DNA of 64,000 nt from Bacteroidaceae bacterium (GCA_024398475.1 JAKSJB010000003.1:84287-148286), one strand, 5' to 3'. Positions 8,279 to 16,835 are shown, counted from the stretch's first letter. Translations and numbers: made by a program. The notes: a model not told the origin generated them from the letters alone.

Positions 8279-9250
8279 ATGTACTATCGGAAATGTGGAC
8301 ATAGTGGCATTAAACTGCCTGTACTCTCACTGGGATTATGGCACAACTTCGGCGACGTTGATCCGTTTGACGTAGCAACGGAAATGATGCTGAAAGCATT
8401 CGATTCGGGTATCTGCCATTTCGATCTTGCCAACAACTATGGTCCTTCACCCGGTAGTGCCGAAGTAAATTTCGGAAGAATTCTCAAACAGCATCTCAGC
8501 AGTCACCGCGACGAGATGTTTATTTCGAGTAAGGCTGGCCACGACATGTGGCAAGGAGTTTACGGGACAGGTTCTTCACGCAAGAACATTATCGCTTCGT
8601 GCGACCAAAGTCTGAAACGTACCGGTCTTGATTATTTCGATATTTTCTATTCTCATGTCTATGACGGTGAAACTCCTGTAGAGGAAACCATGCAGGCTCT
8701 CATAGACCTTGTACGTCAGGGGAAGGCTCTATATGTTGGTATTTCAAAGTATCCGGCTGACAAGCAGCAGCAGGCATACGACATTCTCAGGGAAGCCCAC
8801 GTTCCCTGTCTGCTGAGTCAGTACAGATGTTCCCTTTTCGATCCCAAAGCCCAACAAGAGAACTTCCAGATTGCAGCCGACAACGGAAGTGGCATAATCT
8901 GTTTTTCTCCACTTGCACAGGGTTTGCTCACCGACAAGTATCTTAATGGAATACCGGAAGGAAGTCGTGCTGCACGCGAAAGTGGTTTCCTGAAAAGAGA
9001 ACAGGTAACTGCAAAAAGAGTGGAAGCCGCAGGAAAACTGAACGAAATTGCCAAAAGCAGGAACCAGTCACTGGCACAGATGGCTCTGGCTTGGGTGCTG
9101 AACGACAACAGAGTCAGTTCATGTATCATCGGAACTTCTTCCCTTGCTCAACTCACTGGCAATCTCGACACACTGAAAAACCTTGAATTCAGTGCTGAAG
9201 AAACAAATTCAATAAATCAAATCATAAACAACCCAGAACTCTATTTCTAA
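8279..9250 (+). CDS. Aldo/keto reductase (YghZ-like)
   Basis: 323 residues, TIM-barrel aldo/keto reductase. Family marks are LGLWHNFGD, FDLANNYGPSPGSAE (catalytic Tyr and Asp region), SSKAGHDMW (catalytic Lys), YFDIFYSHVYD (His), YVGISKY and a C-terminal NADPH pocket ending CIIGTSSLAQL. The closest known type is the YghZ / L-glyceraldehyde-3-phosphate reductase group, which reduces small aldehydes with NADPH. Its stop overlaps the ATG of the next lipoprotein gene by one base, so the two are translated together. Confidence 0.9.
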   Translation: MYYRKCGHSGIKLPVLSLGLWHNFGDVDPFDVATEMMLKAFDSGICHFDLANNYGPSPGSAEVNFGRILKQHLSSHRDEMFISSKAGHDMWQGVYGTGSSRKNIIASCDQSLKRTGLDYFDIFYSHVYDGETPVEETMQALIDLVRQGKALYVGISKYPADKQQQAYDILREAHVPCLLSQYRCSLFDPKAQQENFQIAADNGSGIICFSPLAQGLLTDKYLNGIPEGSRAARESGFLKREQVTAKRVEAAGKLNEIAKSRNQSLAQMALAWVLNDNRVSSCIIGTSSLAQLTGNLDTLKNLEFSAEETNSINQIINNPELYF

Positions 9251-9798
9251 TGCGAAAACTGTTGTGTCTGTCATTGATTATCTGCATGTTCATGGCATGC
9301 GATAAGGATTTATCAACTACCTACTCAACGAAATATCCAGTACGGTTCTACTTCGATGTTATAAACTCCACGGAACTTTACAACGCAATGGGTAATCCTG
9401 GACAGTTTGTATCCATACGTTCTTTAGGAAACAAGGTTCGCATTGAGAATGTACTCGGAGGACATGATTATTCTCTTTCCCAAATAGGCTCAAGTGAATT
9501 TGAATATGGTTTAGGTGGATTGATTGTAGGTGTCAGTTCCACACCGAGCATGAACAACACGTTCGACCCTGTGGCTTATGACCTTGCATGTCCTAACTGC
9601 TCATCAGCCTCACCAAAGCGACTGACCGTAATGGACAACGGTACTGCAAAATGCAAGAACTGCGGCATCGTATATGACCTGAACAACTGGGGATGGATTG
9701 TTGAAACTCCATCGGATTTGGGAGATAAGGAACTACACGGACTTTACCGTTACCGCATCCTTTTCAACGGAACATCAATCAACGTGAACAATCGTTAG
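9250..9798 (+). CDS. Lipoprotein with Cys4 Rieske-like/zinc-ribbon fold
   Basis: 182 residues. Residues 1-16 are a lipoprotein signal with Cys at the lipobox (MFMAC). The middle has CPNC and, about 20 residues later, CKNCGIVYDL. The surrounding sequence (VAYDLACP... and ...GIVYDLNNWG) resembles a Rieske domain, but the His of each CxH pair is replaced by Cys, giving a CxxC/CxxC site more suited to Zn2+ or mononuclear iron than to a 2Fe-2S Rieske cluster. It is probably anchored in the envelope. Coupled to the upstream reductase; the flippase gene is 49 bp downstream. Function unknown. Confidence 0.65.
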   Translation: MRKLLCLSLIICMFMACDKDLSTTYSTKYPVRFYFDVINSTELYNAMGNPGQFVSIRSLGNKVRIENVLGGHDYSLSQIGSSEFEYGLGGLIVGVSSTPSMNNTFDPVAYDLACPNCSSASPKRLTVMDNGTAKCKNCGIVYDLNNWGWIVETPSDLGDKELHGLYRYRILFNGTSINVNNR

Positions 9799-9847
9799 CA
9801 TATAACATACAATAGTCATTAACCACTGCTTGAACGACATATAACTC

Positions 9848-11347
9848 ATGGCATCTGAATCATACAATAATTCTGCATCCAACAATTCCTCATTGAAAGA
9901 ACGGACTGTACGCGGTCTGTTTTGGGGAGCCATGAACAGTGGACTGATGCAGGTGCTGAATGCTGTGTTCGGTATGATCCTTGCACGCATCCTGGATGTA
10001 GAAGACTATGGTTTGGTCGGAGTCATTGCCATTTACTCGGCTATTGCACAGAATCTGCAGGAAAGCGGTTTCATATCTGCACTCATTAACAGGAAAGATC
10101 CTACACAGCGTGATTTCAGTTCAGTATTCTGGTTCAACATAACAGTCGGACTTTGCATGTACACACTTCTTTGGTTCCTTGCGCCGTTTATTGCAGACTA
10201 TAACCATGATGACCGTCTGATAAGTCTTTCCAGATATGCTTTTATAAGTTTTGTGTTTGGCAGTTTTTCCATAGTACCACGTGCAAAACTCATGAAGGAA
10301 CTGAAGGTCAAGGAACAGGCAATCATGTCAGTTGCGGCATTGCTTACATCCAACATCATCGGAGTCATAATGGCTATATGCGGCATGAAATATTGGGGTA
10401 TTGCCACTCAGACAATTATCTATATAGGAATGGTATCCATTCTCAGTTGGATATTCTCACGTTGGCGTCCAAGTTTTACATTCAGTTTCAAGCCAATTAT
10501 TGAGATGTTTGGATTCAGTTGCAAACTACTCGTTACATACATCTCGTCCAACCTCAACCGTTTTGCAGTTGAAGCAATCATGGGTAATTTCAGATCTATC
10601 ACCAAAGTAATGATTGGCAACTACACCAATGCCAACAAATGGAATACCATGGGAAACCAGACCATTTCAGGTATGATTCAGAGTGTGGCACAGCCAATGT
10701 TCGTACAAGTGGGGTCTGATACAGGAAAACTCACTCAAGCATTCAGAAAGATGCTGAGATTTACGTCCTTCGTAAGTTTTCCCTTGATGTTTGGATTCTG
10801 CATGGTAGCACCGGAATTCATTCGCTGTACAGTAAGTGAGAAATGGAACGATGCCGTACCATTGCTCCAGACATTATGTATAGGTGGGGCATTCCTGCCA
10901 ATCTCAACCCTTTACTACAGTTTCATAATAAGCCGAGGCAAATCCGGTATTTACATGTGGAATGTACTAAGCCAATCAGCAATAATCCTGCTGAGCCTTC
11001 TGCTTATCCAGCACTATGACCCATCTTTGTTCGGTATCACAGGAATCCACCTAATAACAGTAATCTATTCTGCAATCAATGTACTGTGGGTCATAGTATG
11101 GCATTTCTTCGTATGGCGTGAAATACGTCTAAGTTACTTCCATGCCATAATCGACATCATGCCATTCCTATTATTCTCTGCTGCAACTATGGCAGCGACT
11201 TATTATCTTACACTAGCCATTAAATCCGATATTATTCTATTGCTGGCACGCATCCTTTTGGCAGCCATAATCTACGTAGGAATATTATGGTTGCTGAGAG
11301 CAAAAATCCTCCGTGAATGCATACAATACATTAAAAAGAAGAAATAA
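9848..11347 (+). CDS. Polysaccharide flippase (PST/Wzx family)
   Basis: 499 residues with about 12-14 membrane helices. The N-terminus reads GLFWGAMNSGLMQVLNAVFG then LARILDVEDYGLVG, the pattern of WzxC-like oligosaccharide flippases of the MOP superfamily. It would move an undecaprenol-linked glycan across the inner membrane. No capsule glycosyltransferase cluster surrounds it, so it acts alone or with distant genes. The tail is highly basic (YIKKKK). Confidence 0.87.
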   Translation: MASESYNNSASNNSSLKERTVRGLFWGAMNSGLMQVLNAVFGMILARILDVEDYGLVGVIAIYSAIAQNLQESGFISALINRKDPTQRDFSSVFWFNITVGLCMYTLLWFLAPFIADYNHDDRLISLSRYAFISFVFGSFSIVPRAKLMKELKVKEQAIMSVAALLTSNIIGVIMAICGMKYWGIATQTIIYIGMVSILSWIFSRWRPSFTFSFKPIIEMFGFSCKLLVTYISSNLNRFAVEAIMGNFRSITKVMIGNYTNANKWNTMGNQTISGMIQSVAQPMFVQVGSDTGKLTQAFRKMLRFTSFVSFPLMFGFCMVAPEFIRCTVSEKWNDAVPLLQTLCIGGAFLPISTLYYSFIISRGKSGIYMWNVLSQSAIILLSLLLIQHYDPSLFGITGIHLITVIYSAINVLWVIVWHFFVWREIRLSYFHAIIDIMPFLLFSAATMAATYYLTLAIKSDIILLLARILLAAIIYVGILWLLRAKILRECIQYIKKKK

Positions 11348-11438
11348 TTATTGATATTCATAACTATAACATACCATATGGTAAAACTAATGGTCAATGG
11401 CTATATATGTGGAACCAGGCGAAACTAAACTAACTTAT

Positions 11439-12494
11439 ATGAAAAAGACTGTTACTCTGCTGACTTTAGTTATATCTCTGTCTATTTCACAGGCGACAGA
11501 AAGTATTGTTGGTTCTGCTACAAAGACATTTGACACTCCAGAAATTATTGGGCAACGTGTTCCTGAAAGTGATGGAAATACACTACCGGACGTACATGAC
11601 CCAGTTCTAGCATATGAGAACGGCAAGTATTATATGTTCACTACAGGTTTTGGCATTGGCATGATGTCATCTCCGGACTTGATCACTTGGAAACGGGAAA
11701 AGGCACCTCTGAATCCCATACCTACATGGGCGCATGAACTTGTTCCGGCATATAATGGACACACATGGGCTCCAGACATTCATAAAGTAGGTAACAAATG
11801 GTATCTTTACTACAGTTGCTCTACATTCGGTCAGAATATCTCTGTGATAGGACTTGCCACAAACAAGACTCTTGATCCATCATCTCCTGACTACAAATGG
11901 GAAGACGAAGGACTGGTAATCCAGTCACGTCCCAGCATTGATGACTTCAATGCCATTGACCCAAATCTCATCATTGATGAAAAAGGTACACCCTGGCTCA
12001 CCTTCGGTTCTTTCTGGGATGGCGTTCAACTCGTAAAACTCAAAAAGGATCTGAAAACACCAGACGGCAAGCCCAAGACAATTGCCCGTAGGCGCAATCC
12101 GGAATCTGTGGAGCATAGACAGATAATGGCAAACAGCAATGCCATTGAAGCGCCATTCATCATTTATCGTAATGGCTATTATTACCTTTTCGTGAGTTTT
12201 GACTACTGCTGCAAAGGCTTAAACAGCAACTATAAGACTGCTGTTGGACGCAGCAGGAAAGTGACAGGACCATATCTTGACATGCAAGGAAAGCCTATGC
12301 TCAAAACCGGCGGCACCATTATCGTCGGGGAAAGCGAGAGATACAGCGGTGTTGGTCATTGCGGTGTGTATGAATTTAACGGAAAGTGGTACATAATTGC
12401 TCACGGATATGACAAACAGAAAAATGGAGCAAGCAAACTCTTCCTACGACAATTCAGATGGGATGATGATTGGCCGACAATCATAGAGAATTAA
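11439..12494 (+). CDS. Secreted GH43 arabinan endo-1,5-alpha-L-arabinosidase
   Basis: 351 residues from MKKTVTLL, which begins a signal peptide; an in-frame ATG at 11397 would add 14 residues ahead of it and is less likely. Five-bladed propeller GH43 signatures are visible: VHDP with the catalytic base Asp53, AIDPNL with the pKa-modulating Asp174, and IEAPF with the general acid Glu237, plus GHTWAPDIH and SFWDGVQL. It should cut alpha-1,5-linked arabinan outside the cytoplasm. The last four bases overlap the stop codon of the converging RHS fragment, yet the usual W-D-x-WP end is present, so the gene looks intact. Confidence 0.92.
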   Translation: MKKTVTLLTLVISLSISQATESIVGSATKTFDTPEIIGQRVPESDGNTLPDVHDPVLAYENGKYYMFTTGFGIGMMSSPDLITWKREKAPLNPIPTWAHELVPAYNGHTWAPDIHKVGNKWYLYYSCSTFGQNISVIGLATNKTLDPSSPDYKWEDEGLVIQSRPSIDDFNAIDPNLIIDEKGTPWLTFGSFWDGVQLVKLKKDLKTPDGKPKTIARRRNPESVEHRQIMANSNAIEAPFIIYRNGYYYLFVSFDYCCKGLNSNYKTAVGRSRKVTGPYLDMQGKPMLKTGGTIIVGESERYSGVGHCGVYEFNGKWYIIAHGYDKQKNGASKLFLRQFRWDDDWPTIIEN

Positions 12495-12874
12495 TCAATC
12501 TCCCCAAGAAGAGCACCGTCGTATTTTGCTACAACCCGGTTGTTACCCTGATGGTCCTTGATGTAGTAGTGGACGTAACTGGCACCGTTACCTTCGGTAT
12601 AGCCATCTGCGAAGTAGTACTTCAGATAACCGTTGTCATATACGAAGTTGCCGAAATAGTGAATGGTTGTGGTTGACTGGGGTTCCTTGCCTGTCAGTGT
12701 CCTTGAATTGCCTATACCGACGGATAGACCTGCAACCGCAGTCCTCCCTATCAATGGAGGTCTATCTAATGTAATTCCTGACGCTGGTCTTTGTCTAATT
12801 ATTTTACACATATTATACACATTCATTACATCAATAATTTCGAATGTATTCTTCCCAATTATGCGGATAGTCAT
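12491..12874 (-). pseudogene. RHS core remnant (cassette 3)
   Basis: The downstream half (from about 12664) encodes IHYFGNFVYDNGYLKYYFAD and IKDHQGNNRVVAKYDG, near-identical at DNA level to the start of the RHS gene at 16595. It then runs into GALLGEID and stops exactly where the GH43 gene ends, with no YYPYGG, no DPASGRFTSMDP core end and no toxin domain. The first part overlaps the end of the ankyrin gene and matches nothing recognisable. This is a truncated leftover of a cassette, probably left by recombination. Confidence 0.75.
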
Positions 12875-13832
12875 TTTTGATTTCTGTTAGTATTCCCTTA
12901 GGAATAGGAATTTTACGATAATCGACACCTCTTTTTTTTAGGAATTGAACGATCTTCATTTTCTTCTGGTATTCCTTTGACTCCAATGGATAATAATCAT
13001 AACGGAGTGCCTCTGCAAGTGAAATAGTTGTAGTGTCATGTTCATATTCCTGCCATTTCTTCTTTCCCATATATTGGAGATTCAAATCACATACCTTTAC
13101 AGTTGGAACAGAATAATCTACACCTCTATTTAGTAGATAATATATCATGTCGTAATCTCTGTCTCTGACGTAAAAATTTAATGCCGATTCTAAATGGCAA
13201 TTAACAAAATTAATATCTGCTCCATGTTCGATAAGCAGTTTAACCATATCAGACCTATTATTTTTACAAGCTATTAACAATGCAGTCTGATTGTCTCTAT
13301 CTTTATTATTCGAAGAATCTGGACATTGAACATAATTTATATCAGCGCCAGAATCTATTAAATCACGGACATAATCAATATTGTCGTAGTCACATGCTAT
13401 CATCAAGGCTGTTTCCCCAAATTTATTTATGAGGTTTACCGATGCTCCATGTTTCAGAAGATGACGAAATGAAATCTGCTGGCTTTCATTTGGAGCGAAA
13501 TTATATATATTATCCAAAAATAATTGGCATAAGAATGGAGCCCTGTTTTGATTTGTGATAGTCGTCATCAGCAGAGTCATGCCATTGCTAGATTTGCAAT
13601 CAATTATTGATGGGTCTCGACTCAGTATCTCATCCATTATACTTGTATCACCATCGAAAGTAGCTTTTGCTAAATCCCAGGCTGGAGTCTTTTGAAATTG
13701 ACGATAGTCCGCAATTTCCCATGGCAATAATTGAATTTCTGCATCAAGGGAATAATCAGAAATAGTGTTTGATGTACATGATATATTGCATAATAATATT
13801 ACCAATAGTAAGATTATAGATACATATCTCAT
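12831..13832 (-). CDS. Ankyrin-repeat lipoprotein, likely immunity to the RHS lipase toxin
   Basis: 333 residues. Residues 1-20 form a lipoprotein signal (VILLCNISC, Cys lipidation). From about residue 60 there are four to five ankyrin repeats, for example GETALMIACDYDNIDYVRDL with SGADINYV, and QTALLIACKNNRSDMVKLLI with HGADINFV. It starts 4 bp after the stop codon of the RHS-lipase gene. Ankyrin proteins are known immunity partners in polymorphic toxin systems, and an envelope-anchored immunity protein suits a phospholipase-type toxin acting on membranes. The role is inferred from position and fold, not proven. Confidence 0.78.
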   Translation of the reverse strand: MRYVSIILLLVILLCNISCTSNTISDYSLDAEIQLLPWEIADYRQFQKTPAWDLAKATFDGDTSIMDEILSRDPSIIDCKSSNGMTLLMTTITNQNRAPFLCQLFLDNIYNFAPNESQQISFRHLLKHGASVNLINKFGETALMIACDYDNIDYVRDLIDSGADINYVQCPDSSNNKDRDNQTALLIACKNNRSDMVKLLIEHGADINFVNCHLESALNFYVRDRDYDMIYYLLNRGVDYSVPTVKVCDLNLQYMGKKKWQEYEHDTTTISLAEALRYDYYPLESKEYQKKMKIVQFLKKRGVDYRKIPIPKGILTEIKNDYPHNWEEYIRNY

Positions 13833-13836
13833 AAGG

Positions 13837-14775
13837 CTAAAAATAATTTAATAGATTTTGTACTCCGTGATTGTATATTGGGTTAAAATTTTCCTTAGTA
13901 AATGTTTTCGGAATGATATAATGCCTATTCCCATTAACATCAGGCATCAGCGAACCAATACCTGTTGAATTATTATTTTGTATTGAATTTAACGGGTCTA
14001 ATGCAAAAATGTATGCGTCTATCTTATTTTCAGATTTAAATGGTAGAGACAATCCTCCTTCTCTTATTTTAGTCGCAGCACTTAGACCTGAAGCATTAAA
14101 TGTAATCGCTTTCCGTCCTGGCTTATCATTACTTGAGGTTAGCAAAGAATTTAGTGCTGCTTCACTGCCCCCCTGAGAATGACCCACAAAAGTTAATTCA
14201 TTTTGACTAAACTTTTCAGAAAGCATTGTTGCTACACGTGCAGATTCATGATATTCATTTGAAAGTCCAAGTGGTTGAGCTATATTCTGAATCCAGTCTT
14301 TTGTATTTTCACTACCGGCTGTGGCATATACATATTCCGTAACTCCATTAATAGTTCTTTCATATAGTTGAGAACTTAAACCATTATTCGAAGTGAGCAT
14401 TTGTAATTCCTTACCACTAAGAGCATGTGATACGTCCCAACCTCCAATAAGTTCTATCAAGTTGTTTCCATAAACATGCATTGCCATTCTCAATGCCTCT
14501 GAAGGAGTCGGTTCTTTCCCATCCGGATCCACATACCTAATCGGATTCCCCGCACAATAACTGTACGGACTGATGTTGTAGTACTTCTCACAAAGTGGAT
14601 CCATACTCGTGAACCTTCCCGAAGCAGGGTCATACTGACGGGCAGAGTAGTCATACCTGTCAAGTCCGTGAGTTCGGTCAAATTCCTTTCCGTTGTACTT
14701 GAACTTCTGCACTCCCTGATTGGTGCTGTGGGTAAGGGTTCCTCCGTATGGGTAATAGTGGGTTGTCTGAGTCAT
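13837..14775 (-). CDS. Orphan RHS-core protein with C-terminal lipase-like toxin domain
   Basis: 312 residues. Residues 5-90 are the end of an RHS core: THYYPYGGTL, YNGKEFDRTHGLD, ARQYDPASGRFTSMDPL and YSYCAGNPIRYVDPDG. After this junction the sequence differs completely from the neighbouring cassette and forms an alpha/beta-hydrolase domain with the nucleophile elbow FVGHSQGG (Ser200), followed by AITFNASG, as in class-3/DUF2974-like lipases. The protein lacks the thousand-residue N-terminal part of a normal secreted RHS and has no signal peptide, so it is an orphan cassette. A Bacteroidetes promoter-like box lies just upstream (14798-14828). Immunity candidate is 4 bp downstream. Confidence 0.82.
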   Translation of the reverse strand: MTQTTHYYPYGGTLTHSTNQGVQKFKYNGKEFDRTHGLDRYDYSARQYDPASGRFTSMDPLCEKYYNISPYSYCAGNPIRYVDPDGKEPTPSEALRMAMHVYGNNLIELIGGWDVSHALSGKELQMLTSNNGLSSQLYERTINGVTEYVYATAGSENTKDWIQNIAQPLGLSNEYHESARVATMLSEKFSQNELTFVGHSQGGSEAALNSLLTSSNDKPGRKAITFNASGLSAATKIREGGLSLPFKSENKIDAYIFALDPLNSIQNNNSTGIGSLMPDVNGNRHYIIPKTFTKENFNPIYNHGVQNLLNYF

Positions 14776-14797
14776 ATCAGGATTTGATTGGTTTGTG

Positions 14798-14828
14798 CAA
14801 AGATAGTGATTATTTATGAGTCAATCAA
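14798..14828 (-). promoter_or_regulatory. Promoter-like element in front of RHS-lipase cassette
   Basis: On the reverse strand TTG, a 20-bp spacer and TATCTTTG, 22 bp upstream of the ATG at 14775. If used, it would let this orphan cassette be transcribed on its own. Confidence 0.5.
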
Positions 14829-14845
14829 CACTTTCCCCACATTAA

Positions 14846-14950
14846 TTTTGCAGATTCAGTATTGTTAGTATTGTTTGCCATAACACGGTTGTTGCCCTGG
14901 TGGTCAGGGATGTTATTTTCATTTTTAACATATAGAATTCGGTTTGTTAG
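14846..14950 (-). pseudogene. Short RHS core remnant between cassettes
   Basis: Translating the reverse strand gives VKNENNIPDHQGNNRVMA followed by unrelated Asn/Thr-rich sequence and a stop. PDHQGNNRV is the RHS segment that sits about 20 residues before YYPYGG in the intact core at 16595. It shows that the lipase cassette once had more RHS sequence in front of it and was broken here. Confidence 0.6.
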
Positions 14951-14959
14951 ATTAGAGAG

Positions 14960-15541
14960 TTATTTATATTTCTGTACATATATTGATTTCCAAAAATTCA
15001 TACTATCATCACGATTTGAATTGTCATAGAAATCATATATCGAATATTTATACTTATTGTCTTTGACACGAATTAGTCTCATAGCTTCTATTCGAAACAT
15101 ATCATGTCCAGTTGTATCGTACCACTTTGTTAAAATATTTGTATTCCAGTTCAATACGACATCCCAAAATTCGTCTAAATAATCTGGATAGGAATAGACG
15201 CTTAATTCTTCGAGTTTTTTATGATTATATTGTAATTCATACATATATTTAGACGTTATTATTTGCTCTATTCTCATTTGTGACAATAAAAAATCCGAAT
15301 AATGTATAATATACAGTGTGTCACAGTCAGGAACAGTCCAAAATGGACAGTCAGACAATGCCACAATTCTTTGTTCCTTCATGATTTTTTGTGAATTGTG
15401 TATAATCATTCCTCTTTTTTTCGGAACCTTGTCGATGATTTCAAAAATATTGGAGCCCTTAAGTGTTTGCGACTTTATAGGTATGATATAACAGATAGAA
15501 AAAAGTATCGTAATTATATATTTAATATTTCTTGTAAACAT
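14960..15541 (-). CDS. Secreted hypothetical protein, likely immunity to the RHS M91 toxin
   Basis: 193 residues, family not recognised. Residues 1-25 look like a signal peptide (NIKYIITILFSICYIIPIKSQ without lipobox), so the protein is probably periplasmic. The rest is rich in Tyr, Asp and Ile with no catalytic motif seen. Its ATG lies inside the end of the RHS-protease gene (20-base overlap), the arrangement of a coupled immunity gene in polymorphic toxin loci. Low G+C and strong A/T codon use match the variable cassette ends. Immunity function is inferred from position alone. Confidence 0.65.
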   Translation of the reverse strand: MFTRNIKYIITILFSICYIIPIKSQTLKGSNIFEIIDKVPKKRGMIIHNSQKIMKEQRIVALSDCPFWTVPDCDTLYIIHYSDFLLSQMRIEQIITSKYMYELQYNHKKLEELSVYSYPDYLDEFWDVVLNWNTNILTKWYDTTGHDMFRIEAMRLIRVKDNKYKYSIYDFYDNSNRDDSMNFWKSIYVQKYK

Positions 15542-16595
15542 AGCCTTGTTGATTATTCGGGATTATTGTATATCCAGGTAGATGGGTAAATTTATCCGTA
15601 AAGTATAAACTGGAAATTGAATGGGAATTCCATGTGCAACAAGCACCTTGCTGTACTTCACCATTGTCAATATAATATTTCCTAATTGGAATATTATGTT
15701 CTGCTCGAATCAAATTTTCAATGTGCATAGCATATTTTTCTGAATTTGATGCTGTATTGTCTCCGCCTTTAAACCATACTGTTTCATCCATTGTACCATT
15801 AAGTCGATCTTGAGAATGAGCAAATTCATGCCCAAGTGTTGTAAAGTCTGTTTGGTATCCATCAACTTCTTCTCCAAAATTAATACCTACCCTAGATGCG
15901 ATATTTGCATCTAACGGTGTAGAAAATGCACTTTCAGCAGATTTCTTTGCTTCTCCATGACACAACATGACTCCTTCTTCCCGATTTGCCAAATCTTCCA
16001 CTAATGCATTTCCATTATATCCACTTCTTAGTGTAGTTAGCAAACTGGTGATTTTTTTGATGTATTCATTGTCTCCATTATAAAGTTCACCCGCCTTATT
16101 GACAAAACCTCCTTGTGTGCAATTATATGTCCACTCATTCATATTTTCATCAAACCATGCAATATATTCTCCTGTCGGATCAATGTAATTCACAGGATTT
16201 CCCGCACAATAACTGTACGGACTGATGTTGTAGTACTTCTCACACAACGGATCCATGCTCGTGAACCTTCCCGAAGCAGGGTCATACTGACGGGCACAGT
16301 AGTCATACCAGTCAAGTCCGTGAGTTCGGTCAAACTCCTTGCCGTTGTACTTGTACTTCTGCACTCCCTGATTTGTGCTGTGGGTAAGAGTACCTCCGTA
16401 TGGGTAATAGTGGGTTGTCTGCTCAATAGTACCGTCATACTTTGCTACAACCCGGTTGTTGCCCTGATGGTCCTTGATGTAGTAGTGGACAGTGTTTTCA
16501 CCACCACCTTCGGTATAGCCATCTGCGAAGTAGTACTTCAGATAACCGTTGTCATATACGAAGCTGCCGAAATAGTACGTAAAATTCTTTCTCAT
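15522..16595 (-). CDS. Orphan RHS-core protein with C-terminal M91-like zinc metalloprotease toxin
   Basis: 357 residues. Residues 7-142 are RHS core (YFGSFVYDNGYLKYYFAD, DHQGNNRVVAKYDG, THYYPYGG, DPASGRFTSMDPL, YCAGNPVNYIDPTG). The C-terminal domain, about 215 residues, carries LGHEFAHSQD (HExxH: His256, Glu257, His260) and SEKYAMHIENLIRAEHNIPI, where the Glu before N-x-x-R is the likely third zinc ligand, as in NleD/peptidase family M91 effectors. The normal N-terminal delivery region is missing and there is no signal peptide. The downstream gene overlaps it and is the immunity candidate. The ATG follows an in-frame stop, so no longer upstream frame exists here. Confidence 0.85.
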   Translation of the reverse strand: MRKNFTYYFGSFVYDNGYLKYYFADGYTEGGGENTVHYYIKDHQGNNRVVAKYDGTIEQTTHYYPYGGTLTHSTNQGVQKYKYNGKEFDRTHGLDWYDYCARQYDPASGRFTSMDPLCEKYYNISPYSYCAGNPVNYIDPTGEYIAWFDENMNEWTYNCTQGGFVNKAGELYNGDNEYIKKITSLLTTLRSGYNGNALVEDLANREEGVMLCHGEAKKSAESAFSTPLDANIASRVGINFGEEVDGYQTDFTTLGHEFAHSQDRLNGTMDETVWFKGGDNTASNSEKYAMHIENLIRAEHNIPIRKYYIDNGEVQQGACCTWNSHSISSLYFTDKFTHLPGYTIIPNNQQGYVYKKY

Positions 16596-16762
16596 TTAGC
16601 CACTTTTACAATACTTTTTATCTTTTTATATTAATGAGGATTTCTTACATTAATTCATATGGTTTAGGAGAGTAAAGTTAGTATATTTTAGACAAACAAA
16701 CTACAATTTTATGATATTTTTTCGGATTTCATACAAACAAACGACACCATCTGAGACTATTA

Positions 16763-16809
16763 AAAGCCAATAAGACAAACATATAATTGTGTGTTATCTT
16801 ATTGGCTTT
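16763..16809 (-). terminator. Hairpin terminator after DUF2795 gene
   Basis: A perfect 13-bp stem (AAAGCCAATAAGA / TCTTATTGGCTTT) with a 21-nt loop, then TTTTAATA on the reverse strand, 27 bp after the DUF2795 stop. It also separates that gene from the RHS array. The T tract is short. Confidence 0.7.
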
Positions 16810-16835
16810 CAGTATATTATGGTAAAAATTATATA

